Shown here: piece by piece, positions 32,234 to 46,300 of the stretch
Numbering within the stretch: position 1 is the first letter of the stretch
Layout: each line of letters begins with the position of its first letter
DNA from: Epiperipatus broadwayi
Lineage: Eukaryota > Onychophora > Udeonychophora > Euonychophora > Peripatidae
Direction: 5' to 3'
Assembly: GCA_028023455.1 (NCBI GenBank)
Contig: JAQFVV010012422.1
Span: 9,400,337-9,464,336, forward strand
DNA: 64,000 nucleotides
Position numbers and translations under genes: made by a program
The notes under the pieces: generated by a model
Seen by the model: only the letters and a program-made list of their open reading frames with translations
Told to the model about the DNA's origin: nothing
The model's database searches: none

Positions 32234-33110
32234 CTATATAATCCTGTTTTTACTTATATAAACTTTAAAAGTCATTTATTATTTTCATTATCATTAGTAC
32301 TTTTTTATTTAAAGCATCATGCTTTAAAATTTTGAATAAATTGGGACATCAATTTTTTTAATCTTAAAAACAATGCACCAAATGAAATTACATGTAAATA
32401 TGTAAAAAACAAGAATAGTGATTACAGAAACAATATCTGACCAGAAATCTTTTTGTACTTATTTTTTATTTTATGGATCATTAATTAAAAATCACTTATT
32501 TTTTATTTCATGGATCATTAATTAAAAATAAATTATTTAGTAATCATATATCTTTGCAACCAAAATTCTGAATACTCATTTAGATTCATGATATGTTGAA
32601 ATTAACAATGATTAAGCTTTGGTTTGCCTGTAGCTGTTTATTGGTGCATAAATTGGATAAGAAAGAAGCAAAATAGGCAAACCATTATTGAATTTTGATT
32701 GTGGTGTTAACAATTGCTGTAAAGGTATCTTGAAGTTCAGAAAAATTGAGGAAAAAACTGATCAATCAAGAGATGAAAGTTAAAGTACAAATAATATAAT
32801 GTTTATTTTCTCATATTAAAATGTTTTGATTTAAATTTGAAGATGAAGATAGTATGTAAAGAATGATTGCTAATGATGATGATGAAAGATAGTTTGAATT
32901 TTAGGTTATCTTATGCATAGCCTTATATTTTATTCCATGTGTAAAGCTCGCTTAACATTCAGTATATTAGATTATATTTTTTGTTTGCTTATCATAATAC
33001 TTTACTATGCAATTATTAATTTGTGTTTCTGGGCAAAGGTTTTGAATATTTATCTCCATAAGAACCTTAATGTAATTCAATGCATCATCAATTTAAGAGG
33101 TAATGAGAAG
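32234..33110 (+). other. Intron before dead exon D, unit 2
   Basis: Non-coding; homologous to 16140-16977 and 54600-55518. It contains a tandem duplication of about 40 bp near 32458-32540. Confidence 0.6.
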
Positions 33111-33244
33111 TATTAACAGTCATTCTTCTGGTGCAATTTCAACTACGTGCAATAATGAAGGGAAATGTGAATATTAAAAGGGTTTTACCTGAGTAGAATA
33201 TGATTCATGTGTAATCAGTTCTTATAGATTTCCAAATTGTCAAG
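33111..33244 (+). pseudogene. Dead laminin EGF-like exon D, unit 2
   Basis: It reads CHSSGAISTTCNNEGKCEY and then hits a TAA at the position of the unit 1 TGA, with a further TAG downstream. Donor GATAATG, no usable GT. It retains YRFPNC near the end, slightly more of the original module than unit 1. Confidence 0.8.
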
Positions 33245-34396
33245 ATAATGTTTCATTTTAATAAATTTTACAAATTTTATTTTATGCAGTTTAACTAGAT
33301 TTCTATTTTTCACCTTGTTAAGATATTTATGAATATTTCAAATAAAAATAAATATTTTTTTGCAAAAGATTTTATATAAAAATTGGAAATGCATGATTAA
33401 TTTAATATTACCTAAAACATGATCCATTAAGCAAATGATTCATTAATTATAATATTTTATTAAAAAAATATTATATTCATAAATCTTTTTTATTCACAGT
33501 TAAATTTAAACAAAATTGTTTAATATATTATTAAATAATCAATATCCAAAATACCACTAGAAAATAAATCATAATAAATTTGATTGTTTTGGACTAGTAA
33601 TCACAAGACATATCTGGTTAATGTTTTTATTAATGTCACTGAATAGTTCAATTATTAATTTCATATGTTATTAAAAAAAGTCTAATATTCTTCATATTTT
33701 AAATAGTCAGTGTTTCAACATATTTTATTTTTTGTCAAAAAAAATATTTATACAAAATATATTGATGAAATTTACAAATCTAGTTTATTATTTTTTCGAT
33801 ATTATTTTGATATCTTTTTTAAAACTGAGTAAAAGCCACTTTTTCAAGAAATAAATGTGACATTAAATAGCAATAATAAATTCTTCTGTCATAGTGCACA
33901 ATTATCAAAAAAAGGTAAAATGATCAACAATATATCAAAAATATATTTTACTAAATAAAATAAAATATTTAAAATTTATAAGTTTTCTGAATTTTAAAAA
34001 AAAAGTAAAGAAAAAACCAAGCCTGTACTTTATTGGATATGGCATGAACATTCACTTTAAGTACAAAATGTATATTATGTTTTTCATATTACAAAGTTAT
34101 TGAATTAAATTTTAAGATGAAGGCAATATATATATGTCTGCTAATGATGGTACTGATGTATGGATTAGATTTAGATTAACTAACACATTATTTTGTGTTT
34201 TACTGTAGTTATAAAGTCATAGGGATTAATAATTATTACATTAGATTATAGCCATTTTCTGTTTATCATAGTTCTTTATTGAGTAATTATTAATATGTGT
34301 CTTAGGTGAAGATTTTGAATAATTATCTTCCATAAGAATCTTAATATAATTCATTGCACAATCATTTGAGTAAGTAATGATGAATATTTTTTTTAG

Positions 34397-34531
34397 CATG
34401 TCACTGTCATACTAGTGGATCAAAATCAGCTACTTGCAATTATGATGGGAAGTGTGAATGCCATGAAGGTTTTACTGGAGCAAAATGTGATGCATGTGCA
34501 AACAGATTTCATAAATTTCCAAATTGCCAAC
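34397..34531 (+). CDS. Laminin EGF-like exon C, unit 2, first copy
   Basis: LE module CHCHTSGSKSATC...DGKCECHEG, eight cysteines, ending RFHKFPNC. T-rich acceptor with TTTTAG, donor GTAATG, phase 1-1. By eye it differs at only one, silent, exon position (GAT/GAC) from 56794-56928 in unit 3, 22 kb away. It is followed 1207 bp later by a second C exon. Confidence 0.88.
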
Positions 34532-35603
34532 GTAATGTTATATATTTTTAAATTTCTACTGTATGCAATTTAACTGACTTGTTAAAATATGTATGACTAT
34601 TTCAGATAAAAATAATTTTTTTTTAAAAAATCATTTTGGTAAAAATTTGGAATGTATGGTTAATTTAATATTGCATAAAACATAATTCATGAAATAAATG
34701 AATCATTATTGTCTTCCAAAATATTTCTCAATCATAAGAACATTTAAAGAAAATTATTTACTATATTATTAAATAATTATTTTCAAAATGTGATTAGAAA
34801 ATAAATCATAATAAATTTGATCATTTTGGAGTAATATTCACAAGACACATCTAGATTTTTTTAAATTAATGTCTATGAATTTTTCAATTATTAATTTCCT
34901 GTGTTATTAAAAAAAAGGATCTAATTTTCTTCATATTTTTAAATATCAGTGGTTCAACATATTTTAGATTTTGTCAAAAAAAAAATCTATAAAAGATATG
35001 TTGATGAAGTTTATAAATCTAGTTTATTATTTTTTAGATGTTGTTTTTAAATAAATAAGTGTGATATTAAATATCAATAACAAATTCTTCTGTAATAGTG
35101 CACAATTATCAAAAAAAGTAAAATGATCAACAATATATCTAAAATATATTTTATTAAACAAAATAAAATATTTAAAATTTATAAGTTTTCTAAATTAAAA
35201 AAAAAAGTAAAGAAAAAAACAAGCCTGTACTTTATTGGATATGGCATGAACATTCACTTTAAGTACAAAATATATAATATTATGTTTTTCATATTACAAA
35301 GTTATTGAATTAAATTTTAAGATGAAGGCAGTATATAAATATGTCGCATAATAATGATGTTGATGTATGGATTAGATTTAGGCTAACTAACACATTATTT
35401 TGCATTTTACTGTACTTATAAAGCTATAGGGATTAATAATTATTATATTACATTATAGCCATTTTCTGTTTATCATAGTTCTTTATTGAGTAATGATTAA
35501 TATGTGTTTTAGGTGAGGATTTTGAATAATTATCTTTTATAAGAATCTTAATATAATTCATGGCACAATCATTTGAGTAAGTAATGATGAATATTTTTTT
35601 TAG
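34532..35603 (+). other. Intron between the two C exons, unit 2
   Basis: Non-coding 1.07-kb intron, itself a tandem copy of the intron before the first C exon; near-identical to 56929-58003. Confidence 0.7.
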
Positions 35604-35738
35604 CATGTCATTGTCATCCTAGTGGTTCAAAATCAGCTACTTGCAATTATGAAGGGAAGTGTGAATGCCATGAAGGTTTTACTGGAGCAAAATGTGATGC
35701 ATGTGCAAACAGCTTTCATAAATTTCCAAATTGCCAAC
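35604..35738 (+). CDS. Laminin EGF-like exon C, unit 2, second copy
   Basis: LE module CHCHPSGSKSATC...EGKCECHEG, eight cysteines, SFHKFPNC. Acceptor TTTTTTTTAG, donor GTAATG, phase 1-1. The exon sequence appears identical to 58004-58138 of unit 3. The next exon downstream in the plus direction is A of unit 3 at 51562, implying an intron of almost 16 kb filled with the retrotransposon remnant. Confidence 0.88.
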
Positions 35739-37045
35739 GTAATGTTATATATTTTTAAATTTTTACTATATGCAATTTAAGTAACTTGTTAAAATATGTA
35801 TGACTATTTCAGGTGAAAGTAATTTTTTTTTCAAAATCTTTTAGGTAAAAATATGGAATATATAGTTTATTTAATATTGCATAAAACATAATTCATGAAA
35901 TAAATGAATCATTAATTGTGCTATTTTTATTAAAAAAATTATTGTCTTCCAAAATATTTATCAATCATAAGAACATTTAAACACCATTATTTACTATATT
36001 ATTAAATAATTATTTTCAAAATGTGATTAGAAAATAAATCATAATAAATTTGATCATTTTGGAGTAATATTCACAAGACACATCTAGTTAATGTTTTAAA
36101 TAATGTCAATGAATTTTTCAATTATTAATTTCCTGTGTTATTAAAAAAAAGGTCTAATTTTCTTCATATTTTAAATAATCAGTGTTTCAATATATTTTAG
36201 ATTTTGTCAAAAAAAGTATTTATAAAACATATGTTGATGTATTATATAAATCTAGTTTATTATTTTTTAGATGTTGTTTTGATATCTTTTTCAATAAATA
36301 AATGTGACATTAAATATCAGTAACAAATTCTTCTGTAATAGTGCACATTTATCAAAAAAAGTAATATGATCAACAATATATCTAAAATATATTTTACTAA
36401 ATAAAATAAAATGTTTAAATTTTTTATTATATAGTTAGTAAATATTGTGGTGTTATGTAATAGAATTTAAAATAACATTTAACATCTTCAGTATTATTAA
36501 TATTTTTTTCATTTTTAAATCTTAATATTTAAAATTTTTTAAATAATGTGGAAATATTACTCTTATTAATAATTTATATTAGTCATTCATTAGATTAGAG
36601 AAATATTATTTATTAACCTATTTATCTCAAAAAGGGCCAATTGAATTTTGGTATTCACAAGTTTTAATACCATTTTAGAATGCAAAAACAAAACAAAAAA
36701 TAAACCAGTACTTGATTATGTAATAAATAAACATTCATTCAAAACCAATATGTTAACTTTGTTATATGACAAAATAAGTGGACTGAATTTTTAAGGGTTA
36801 ATGTACACATTGCATCTTATGACTTAAGGAATGTAAATGAGGATGAGTGTAGATGATGTTAATGATACCTAGGACAAAATATGATATTTAAAGTGTACAT
36901 AAATTGATACAATTATTAAATATTAAAGAATAAAAGTAAAATAGGAGTATGTGATTAAATAACTTTATATAAATATTGTAGTTTATTAAGTAATTAAATC
37001 ATGATATATATTGTTTTCATTAATATTAATACATGTGTATCCGCT
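35739..37045 (+). other. Intron after the second C exon, unit 2
   Basis: Non-coding; aligns with 18343-19625 and 58139-59435. Nothing else seen. Confidence 0.6.
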
Positions 37046-37049
37046 GTAT

Positions 37050-37807
37050 TCTGATAGCCAACCATATGCAGCCATATCTATAACTTTTGCCAGTTGGGGA
37101 TCACAAGCTGGAGTACTGTCAATTACATATTGAATAACAAGAGATAGATGAGGTTAACTAAAAACATAGTTTATTAAGTTTGTATTTTCATATATGCCAT
37201 TAGAAATGTCATAAAGGAGTGTCATATTCTGCTTTCATTGCTTCCACAGGCTGAAATCTTGGTTAATTAAGCTGTAGTTTGGGGGACATTATATATTTCT
37301 GTATTTTTTATTGTTCTTCAGGAGTGCCCAGCATTTATACCATATATGGGCTGATTTTAAAACAAGGTTACCATACATGGATTAATTCAAGTGTTCAATA
37401 TTCATACTTTTGGAAAGACCATATATGATCTGATTCTACTTTAGTAATTTTAATTATGTAATAATAAAGTTAATTGAGGGTGCCTTTATTTTATTTGCTA
37501 TATGCTTGACTACCAAAATATTAATTTTTATTTTATTAAAAAAATACATATGTAACTTTATTATTTATTAATATAAAGCATTAATACCATCAAGAATATT
37601 ATGTAAATTTATTACATAACTTTATTAATTATTAATACAAAACATTAATACTGTTAATAATATTATACAAATACATATGCGATGTTATTATTTATTAAAT
37701 TCAACATTAACTCACAATAGACATATGGAATATGCACCCAATAAATAAATGTACTTTACATATCAATTCCTAGACTATAGTATCTATTATTACACTGTAA
37801 TATAGCA
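37050..37807 (-). mobile_element. 3' LTR of decayed LTR retrotransposon, unit 3
   Basis: Aligns along its length with 19630-20410 and 59440-60191. The minus-strand TG start at 37807 abuts a purine tract. Confidence 0.6.
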
Positions 37808-37818
37808 TTCCTTCCCTC
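37808..37818 (-). other. Polypurine tract, unit 3
   Basis: GAGGGAAGGAA, identical to unit 1, immediately before the LTR start. Confidence 0.65.
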
Positions 37819-40075
37819 ATTCAGAAGAGATAGTATTAACATACATAGTCCTTCAGATGAAAAAGTGGTTTTGTGGTTCAGCATGATTTGTGCTTGTTTG
37901 TCAGCTCAGCTGGCATCAGATTCTAGCTTGTCTTGTCTTTTCCAGATGAGCAGATATTTTTTGGACTGTTTGTTTTTGAAGCCTGACTTAACACTCTGTA
38001 GATCTGTCACTTGATGGCTGTATTCATATTCAGTGGCATGCATATTTAGGATTGTATTATTGCTAGCAGTTCTTGATTTAGTTAAGTTTTTGCAGGATGG
38101 CATATGAACTTTCATCTTGACTTTCGCAAACTGTGTTACATTTCTAGTGGTGATAGTTGTCTTTTTCTCATTATTTTAAGGTTGATTAGCACCAAGATGC
38201 TGTTTCCTAATTTAAAACTATTTTCACATTGTATGCTCAACCAGATTTCTCTTTGTATGATAACCATATTGTCATATGAATTTCTAATTATCCTCTCAAA
38301 CAACATTTCTGCTGAATATTCTTTCCATAGTTACTAATGGTGTATCATGCTGGTGAAATTACCTCATGCAGAGCTTTATTTAAATTTCTAGCATTTATTT
38401 TCTAGTTCATTTTTTTTTATATTTTTCACTGCTTGACAAATTTGCAAATAATTGTTTATTAATAAAAATTTTCTTAGTTAATTAAATACCCTAAGATTAT
38501 AATACAATTACTTACTCTTATAATTACTATAGTTACATATTTACAATAGTTTTTTCCCTAATGTGTATATAAACAATAATCAAGATTTTGCTAAATTGTT
38601 TAGACCCTAGGTCTGTAACCATAGCTCTTGATGTTTTTCAGTTGATATTTTTATTTTACCAAGTTCTTATAGCTCTTGATGTTTTTCAGTTGATAAATTT
38701 TTATTTTGCCAAGTTCTGTCTTAATCTTTCTTCTATCTTTGAATTTTTTATGGTTGCATTAGTAATAGATACAGGCAATTTCTGATAAAATTAAATTTTT
38801 TATCATTGCTTTTGTTATTGTTTTCTAGTACAATTAATATTTGTCAGTTCCAGCAGGACTAGGATAAAATGTATAAATCATTTCAATAATATTTCATTTT
38901 ATTTATGCCACGTAGATTTATTTAATTAGTGCATAAATAATATATATAACAAATATTAAAAAAACGAATTACATAATCCCTGAGGGTTTGCTTTTTTAAG
39001 CAGCTGTAAATCCACTGGTGATGCTTTTATTTTACCAAATCAATTTTTAAAAGAGTGTGGATAGTTATTTCTTATTTTGTTCCTGTCACTGATTTTTTTA
39101 ATTATAGTATTTAGTTTTCCAGTAGCAATATATATGGTAGAGATCTGGATTATTGTTTCCATTTTGACAATCACTCGGACCATTCTCAGTTACTTGATTG
39201 GATTGCTATTAGCATCCTAAGCATTAAGATGGTTTTTTTACTACAGATAATGGGGATTTCCAATACTGTATTAATTTTCTCCAGTTCTGTCCTTTCATGA
39301 GTGCTACTCCAGCACCACTATTTATTTCCATGGTCACAGATTTATTAAAAATTCTGATCATTGACATGAATTGATTCTCATTTTTGAGGCTGTCTTTTTT
39401 AATGATACTACATATGCAATTGTATGCATCTTTTGTGAAGCTTTGATTACTTTTCTACTCTATAGAGTAGTATTGTCTTTTGATTAAAAAGTGTGATAGT
39501 GCCATACTTTGGACCTTTCTGATCTTTGTGTTCACATTTCCAAGCCATGTGGCCTACCATTCCATAGCAGACCCAGATTATCTTCTTCACTGAGTTGGTC
39601 TTTCTTATTTGAATTAATGGTTTTAGAAAGCAACAGATGGGCATATCAGATCTGCAAAACTTTTTATATTCATTTGCTTGTTTCAGTAATAATTCATGAT
39701 CAGCTTTTCATCTGCTTAAGTGTAAAATAAATCACTGATTGCTAGCAGCTGCTGCCTGAAATAGTTATCATCCAATCACACAATAACTGCTTAAGGAGAG
39801 CTTGTCTAAGAAAACTGCTATAAAAGTTTGATTTCACCATAACACTTATAGATATGTCATAGTCTCTACCTCTCATTTTTAGATTATCATCTGCCAAAAT
39901 TTATGTATTGGACAGGTGAGGTTTAAAGAAAATGGTTTAACTTTGTCACAACAATCTATATGTCTGCTTTTCAGGCAATTTCTGTCCCACAATCAATTCA
40001 TTATCTCTATTACCCACCGGGTGGAAAATCAGAGCAAAGTTGCATTTTTCACAGTATCATCACTAGTGTTAATTG
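37819..40075 (-). pseudogene. Internal region of decayed LTR retrotransposon, unit 3
   Basis: The zinc-knuckle remnant at about 39500-39590 reads WVCYGMVGHMAWKCEHK; the expected Cys has become Tyr and the second CxxC pair is lost. A 50-bp tandem duplication lies at about 38621-38720 (AGCTCTTGATGTTTTTCAGT twice). The region continues at 42765-42960 on the far side of a large insertion. Confidence 0.5.
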
Positions 40076-40091
40076 AAAAAAAACAAAACAG

Positions 40092-42717
40092 ATGTAACAG
40101 TTGGTCAAATATACCCAGATGTGCTGGTTTGCAAATATATTTGAACACACAGATCAACTTCAACAATCAGCTGGTTCGATTACAACGTATAATCAACTTA
40201 CATCAAATCTAAAAGTCCTGGTACACCTATCTTTTATATCCTAAAGTTGATAGTGCCAAATGTAACAGTCTGGTCCATCCATATATATAGGAGAAAGACA
40301 GCAAGCTCACATCTAACTACTGTCGAACCTAGGATCTTAATGTAGGATGCTAGAGATAACACAATGAAGTGCTTGACTCATGATTACATCTATCCTTAAT
40401 AGACTAGCCTAAGCATTATCCATTAAATCTACATGTAATTTAAATCAGTTCATCTAACATCTCACCACTCCTTTTCAAAACCGTTGCCTCAGATATTCAA
40501 ACTCAGGAAGAATTCACATTCGACTCTCTTAACATGTATGTATTTATTCAAACTGTTAATCAACAACTAAAATAATACATCCTATCTATTAGAAAGAAAT
40601 AACCTTTATTTAATATTCTCTTACATGCTTATCAAACAATAATGTGGATGTGTGCATGTGTAAAATATTGGATATAAGATTGAATGTAAATGCTGAATTG
40701 AATGTAAATGCTGGACTGAAGGTAAATACTGGACTGAATGTAAATGCTGGATCAACAAAACTACAGAGATCTTGTCAATTAACAAAACTTTATAATATTT
40801 ATTTACAAAAAAATAAGATATATTCAAACATAAAATAAATTCTCAATCAATTTAGAAAAGAAAAATTTCAATAAAGAAAAATAATTACAAATGCCCATAA
40901 ATTACTTAGATATATACTATGTACTTACAGTTTTTATGTCTATGATGAGTATCTATCATTTCTTTACTTAAACAATTTAAAACTAATCACCTTTATTTCC
41001 CATGATAGACACCCATAATATAGACATCTATATATCCAAGATAATAAAAAAAAAATTAATTAAAAGTGAGATTGCTAACTCAATGAAAATTTAAATGCAA
41101 CCTCAGATATAGTATGCAATATCTAGTGTGGAAAAAGTATAATAATAAAACAATACATAATATGATAGAAAAGAAAATTATAAAGAATATTATTTTAAAA
41201 GTGTTAATCATTTACTCATTATATCTTAAGAATACTATTAGTAACACATATAATAAATAGTCATGTCATGTTTATTTCAGTGACTTTAAAAAAAAAATCT
41301 TACCATTTAAGTAAGTATTCCATTGGAGCACTTAATTTTTTGTGCATAGTTGAGAACCAAATCTCTTGGTAGACCTAGATTTTATTAAAAACAAAAAGAA
41401 AATTGACTTTTCAACCTTCTCCCTCCCCTACTTTCTTGATATTTTTTTATGTTGAACTGTTCCCTGTTGCATTAGAAATAGCACTTCCCCAAATATAAGA
41501 TCGAGATAATAAATAAAAATAAAAATACAGATTTATACAACAGAAAATAAAACATAATTTTACAATCTTTTATGAATCGATATGTTAAAGCATAATTATT
41601 TTTCAGAGTCCTCTTTACACAAAGTTCTTATGGTTTATGCATTTTTTATTATAGATCTTGAAGAATTCCTGATTAATTTTATATAGCACATCCTGAATTT
41701 ATTTAAGTTGGAAGTAGGTAGTTTTATGTTACTCCTCATGTAGATTTTCATCTTGTGTGGATCCAACTTCTCGGCACTTAAATTGTAGACAATTAAATAT
41801 TAATACTCATATGGTCATAGTGGATAAAAGAAAATGCTCCACCCCAACAACAATTAAGCCTTCTAGCCAATGTATCTCATATTTTAATTATATATATATA
41901 GCTTTATATAAATATATATGGGTTGCATTTAATAAGAATATATTTACAGAGTACAGCTATCTATTACTTGTAATCTTGACTATATAAACTTTAAATTAAA
42001 TCAATTGTTCTGATTTCTTTTTTTTAGTTTCTTTTAAACAAAAATTATAATACTTTTTTTTTAAAATTTAAATTGATAAACTATTTTAACTTATCTGCTT
42101 AATAAATTAGAATAAGAATGTTCTAATTCACTTTCTTTACTTCTCTTCCCAATGGCGAATTAACTAGAAAAACATTCATATTTGTTGAGGCCCTACTTTA
42201 AAAAAAATGTCCATTTTGCAGAAAAAATATTAAAATAATAGTTCTAATAAAACTTGACTTTTTCAGATCAAATGCAGAACAAGAAAAAAAAAGATTTTTA
42301 ATTGTTTCCTTTTTATACCAGCATTATTCCTATTGTTTAAAAACTAGCATTCCATCTTTTAAAATATTTTTTTATATCAATTCATTTAAAAAACAAAAAA
42401 CAAATTATAACATAAATTTGCAATATTATATTATTATTCTCTCCCTTATATTAAGATATTACCATACTTGATTTATTTTTTATTACTATGATTATTTTTT
42501 ATTCTATTTAAGTCATTGTCTAATCAACACAATTCACAATACAATGATTAACATATATATCACCTTAAATTACCCATCATTCCCCGTACTTAGTATGTAG
42601 TTATTACACTGCTAAAAAATATCAAAACATTTATTTTCTCCAAAAGTGTTCTAGCAAAAACTTATTTTATTTAATTTTACATGCTAATTAAATAAAAAAA
42701 ACATTTCATTATTCCAG
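40092..42717. mobile_element. Unclassified 2.6-kb insertion unique to unit 3
   Basis: Units 1, 2 and 4 lack this stretch. It is bounded by cagatg on both sides (40086-40091 region and about 42714-42719) and begins TAACAGTTGG. TGTAACAG occurs twice near its left end (about 40094 and 40262), reminiscent of LTR starts. There is no convincing protein frame and no partner end resolved. Exact borders are uncertain by tens of bases. Confidence 0.45.
40676..40752. repeat. 18-bp minisatellite, about four copies
   Basis: The unit is close to CTGGACTGAATGTAAATG, repeated with small changes. It lies inside the unit 3 insertion. Confidence 0.85.
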
Positions 42718-42764
42718 ATGGCTAAGGTTTGTTGTGGTAGTGATTTTGAGCTACCTTCACTGTT

Positions 42765-42960
42765 GCACATATAAAGTCTGATCCATCATATTCTTTATGT
42801 CAAATCCACCAACTCTTATTTGTGAGATATCTACTATTATTGTTGAACTGATGGCTGTTAATTCTGATTTTATTAGCTACCCCAATCTTCTATATCCAAG
42901 CATGGTCAACTGTATGCAGTCATGTCTATTAGTTTTGCCAGTTGGGAGTCATGAGCTAGA
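42765..42960 (-). pseudogene. Leader/start of internal region of the LTR retrotransposon, unit 3
   Basis: Minus-strand frame with IRVGGFDIKNMMDQTLYVQ, equivalent to residues 30-51 of the chimeric ORF in unit 1 and to 22800-22950 and 62370-62480. A stop interrupts it here. Confidence 0.5.
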
Positions 42961-43319
42961 GTAGCATCAGTTATATAATGTATAATAAGGGAGAAAGATT
43001 GAGGTGCATTAGATTAATAACATAGTTTATCAATCTTGTATTTACATATATAATATTAGATAGTACCATGGTGCATACAACAATAATAAAAGTTCATGGT
43101 TACCTATAATGACAATCTCATCATGATTTAACCATTCCAGTGTTGGAAATCTCTAACTAATTAGTCCATAGTTTGGGTGGGGGTGGGGATTTATATACTC
43201 CTTTATATTGTTCTTCTGGAGTATCCAGCATTCATATCATATATGGTCTGTTCTTAAATCAATATTACAATATATTTACTAGTTTGAAAGTTGAACATTT
43301 ATATGTTTGGGATGACCAT

Positions 43320-46300
43320 ATTGTAATGGTCAATATGTATAATCTGCTAACTCGACTGAAAAACCAAACAGGCACTCTGAACCAGCATGCATATGATTAT
43401 AACTACCTCTATGATCCTAGTTTAAACCTCTACCTAGGATTATTAGTCTCCACTGCATAATTAACATGACATCACACAGTTTCTCTTCTAATACAGCTCT
43501 GCTCAACTCAGGATTCAGTGTGGTCACTTCTCAGAGTTCTTTCACTGTCAATACTTTTATATCACTAGCCGTAGTTAATTAGATATAATATGCATTCCTA
43601 ATAATCCCTATCAATGGAGTTATTTATATAGTTATTATTCAGTTTTCTAACAATCATTTATAGTTTTCAACACAAATTATTTGTATAGTGTCTATAGTGA
43701 TTTATATAGCCCTCAAAAGTTATTTATACATATAATGTCAAACTTTATTTATACAGTTCTGATCCACAATAATGACAACACTTATTATTAATAGAATAAC
43801 ATTTATTAAATGAAAGAAAAGGGATGAACAGGGTAGAAAGAAAAGGGATGAACAGGGTAGCTTACATTTTGTAGTATCTATTTGTTTTCACATGTATAGT
43901 TAAAGGTGATGGCGAGTTACAGACATCAAGAAAGTGTGCTCTACTTTACCCATAAGTAATAGTACATGAATACAAATCAGTCCATTATGGATTAGAATTT
44001 AATAATTTGTCATCTATTTAATCTTGAACACTAAGGAATTATTGTGCATGGGTTAGATTTTAGGCTACCTAGGGCTATGGCTAATATTTAGATGAAAGTT
44101 TACTTTTAAGAAGTGATTTGGAGCATCACAGTACTGCATTGGTTGTGGGCTGTCAATGACTGGAAGAGAACAAAAGATCAGCTTGGCAATCTGGTGGCAG
44201 GGTTCAACATGGAAGTCCCCAGCCTCAGGTATGTTTCTGCTTTTAACCAAAAGTGCATCTGAATATGACTTGTGCATAATCTACAATTTGGGATGGCTAG
44301 GAGTTTTTAGTCCATTAACCTAACCTAGTCCGATGCTAATTTTGCATTGAAAGATCAGACACATAGAAAAATATAGCAGACTCTGGATGTACTGCCTATA
44401 CATATATAAGTGAACCATGCTGGAAGCAGTGGTAACAATTAGTTTAATAAAACCACTGAAGGATACTATGTGCAATAATACAATTATGGGAATGAAAATA
44501 CAATTTAATCAACATTCAGCATATACTAGATTAAAATTACAAATTCCTTTTATAATACAACATATATCCCCATTTAACCAAATGTGACATTCATTAGAAG
44601 CTTAAACTCATACACAATTAAATATTAACTTTCAAAATCTAACTATAATATATTTAAACACGAGGAATATTAATAACCCAAAATACTGACTGATGGTTGA
44701 GTCCGTTATTTGTTACATTGATTTCAAATTAATTTATAGCTGAGTTTACATCTATAAATACATGTTGCTTATATATAAACGAAATACAGACATTTTATCT
44801 AAATTATAACAGAGAATTAATTTATCTACTTTCTCACATTTTTATAGTGCAACACTGAAGAAATACTATTTATATAAAATGTTGAACAATAATAATAACA
44901 CTCCTCACTCTCTAATAATTCTCTCTTAGCAAGGTTTAAGAAAGAGAAAAAAAATCTTTACTTGAAATGATGGAGGAAAGGGGAAGAAAATAAAAATCAA
45001 TCAAAATACATATTGTTATGCTTAATTTAATTTACTATTTTAAAACTTAGTGTCTTCTTGGAAAATCAATCAAAATACATATTGTTATTCTTAATTTAAC
45101 TTACTATTTTAAAACTTAGTGTCTTCTCGACTCATGATGTCTGTTGGGACATCAGGGGAAGAGAAGCATAAACATATTTTAAAACATATTTGAAAATTTA
45201 TTCCCTTCATCATTCAAGTTAACATGTAAACAAGATAAAATTAAAATTAAATTTTTAGTAATTGAAACCAGCAGATTTTTACATACAGCAGATTTTTACA
45301 TACATGTTGCTATTATAAAATTTAGGAGAGTTAAGACTAGTGCACAAGTAACAATTGTTTAATTACAGTTAGTAAAAGACATTAGAATTTACTTTTTAAC
45401 AAGAGTTTACTGGCAAGGTTAGTGGTTATTGTAGTGGATCTATCTGTGGTCTGTTGCATGGATACACTGTGCTCAATGGACTTTCTCTGTGAAGCTCTAA
45501 ATACGACAGTTCAATGTATCTCTGGATCAGCATAGGAATTGATAGGAATGTGGATGACTTTGCTCATGTTGATGGAACTATCTTCTTGATGCCACACTTC
45601 ACCGATGACCATGGAGAAGCCGATGCCAGATTACTCACTCATGTTGGTAGGTAATACAAACATATCTATTTCAATTAACATTATTACAGATTGAAAAAAT
45701 CAATTTTAGAAAAATAAGTGCTTCTGTAAAAAAAGCCCAAGAATATTAAACAATGCTCCCTTCCATTCTTATATCTACATTTTGTATGTCTCAGGTGAAT
45801 TTTTAGTTTTAATGGATTTAATCCTTCTCTAACTTTAATTACAAACATATCTATTTCAATTAACATTATTACAGATTGAAAAAATCAATTTTAGAAAAAT
45901 AAGTGCCTCTGTAAAAAAAGCCCAAGAATATTAAACAATGCTCCCTTCCATTTTTATATCTATATTTTGTATGTCTCAGGTGAATTTTTAGTTTTAATGG
46001 ATTTGATTCTTCTCTAACTTTAATTGCAGTTCCATCAACATTTTACTTTTTCATTGCTTAACTTGCTGCCGAGTCTGTTTTCTTGCTTTTGTGTCTGTCT
46101 TTCTTCTAACACCTTCAAACATGAGCAGACAAAGGTTTTTAACTGTAACTATTTTAACCAATTTTAAGTATAGATAGCGAAATAAGGTGTCCACATTTCC
46201 TCATTTAATGGCTTTTTTCATTATCAACACTTTTTCCATTGTATGAACCCATTATCATTTCATTTAATTAATTGATCCAGCTTTTAAGTTTTACTTAACT

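Larger units (their letters stand above)
19626..37045 (+). repeat. Higher-order tandem unit 2
   Basis: About 17.4 kb: 3' LTR, internal retroelement region and 5' LTR with hammerhead array (19630-25370), then exons A (28430), B (29815), dead D (33111), C (34397) and C (35604). Unit-specific insertions are the LTR-like elements at 25916 and 30638 and the 148-bp element at 21185. Its left half is closest to unit 4; its C exons are closest to unit 3. Confidence 0.8.

Noticed and set aside
40621-40838. Open frames on both strands with 6-residue repeats
   Set aside because: They are produced by an 18-bp minisatellite, a multiple of three with no stop; no other coding sign.
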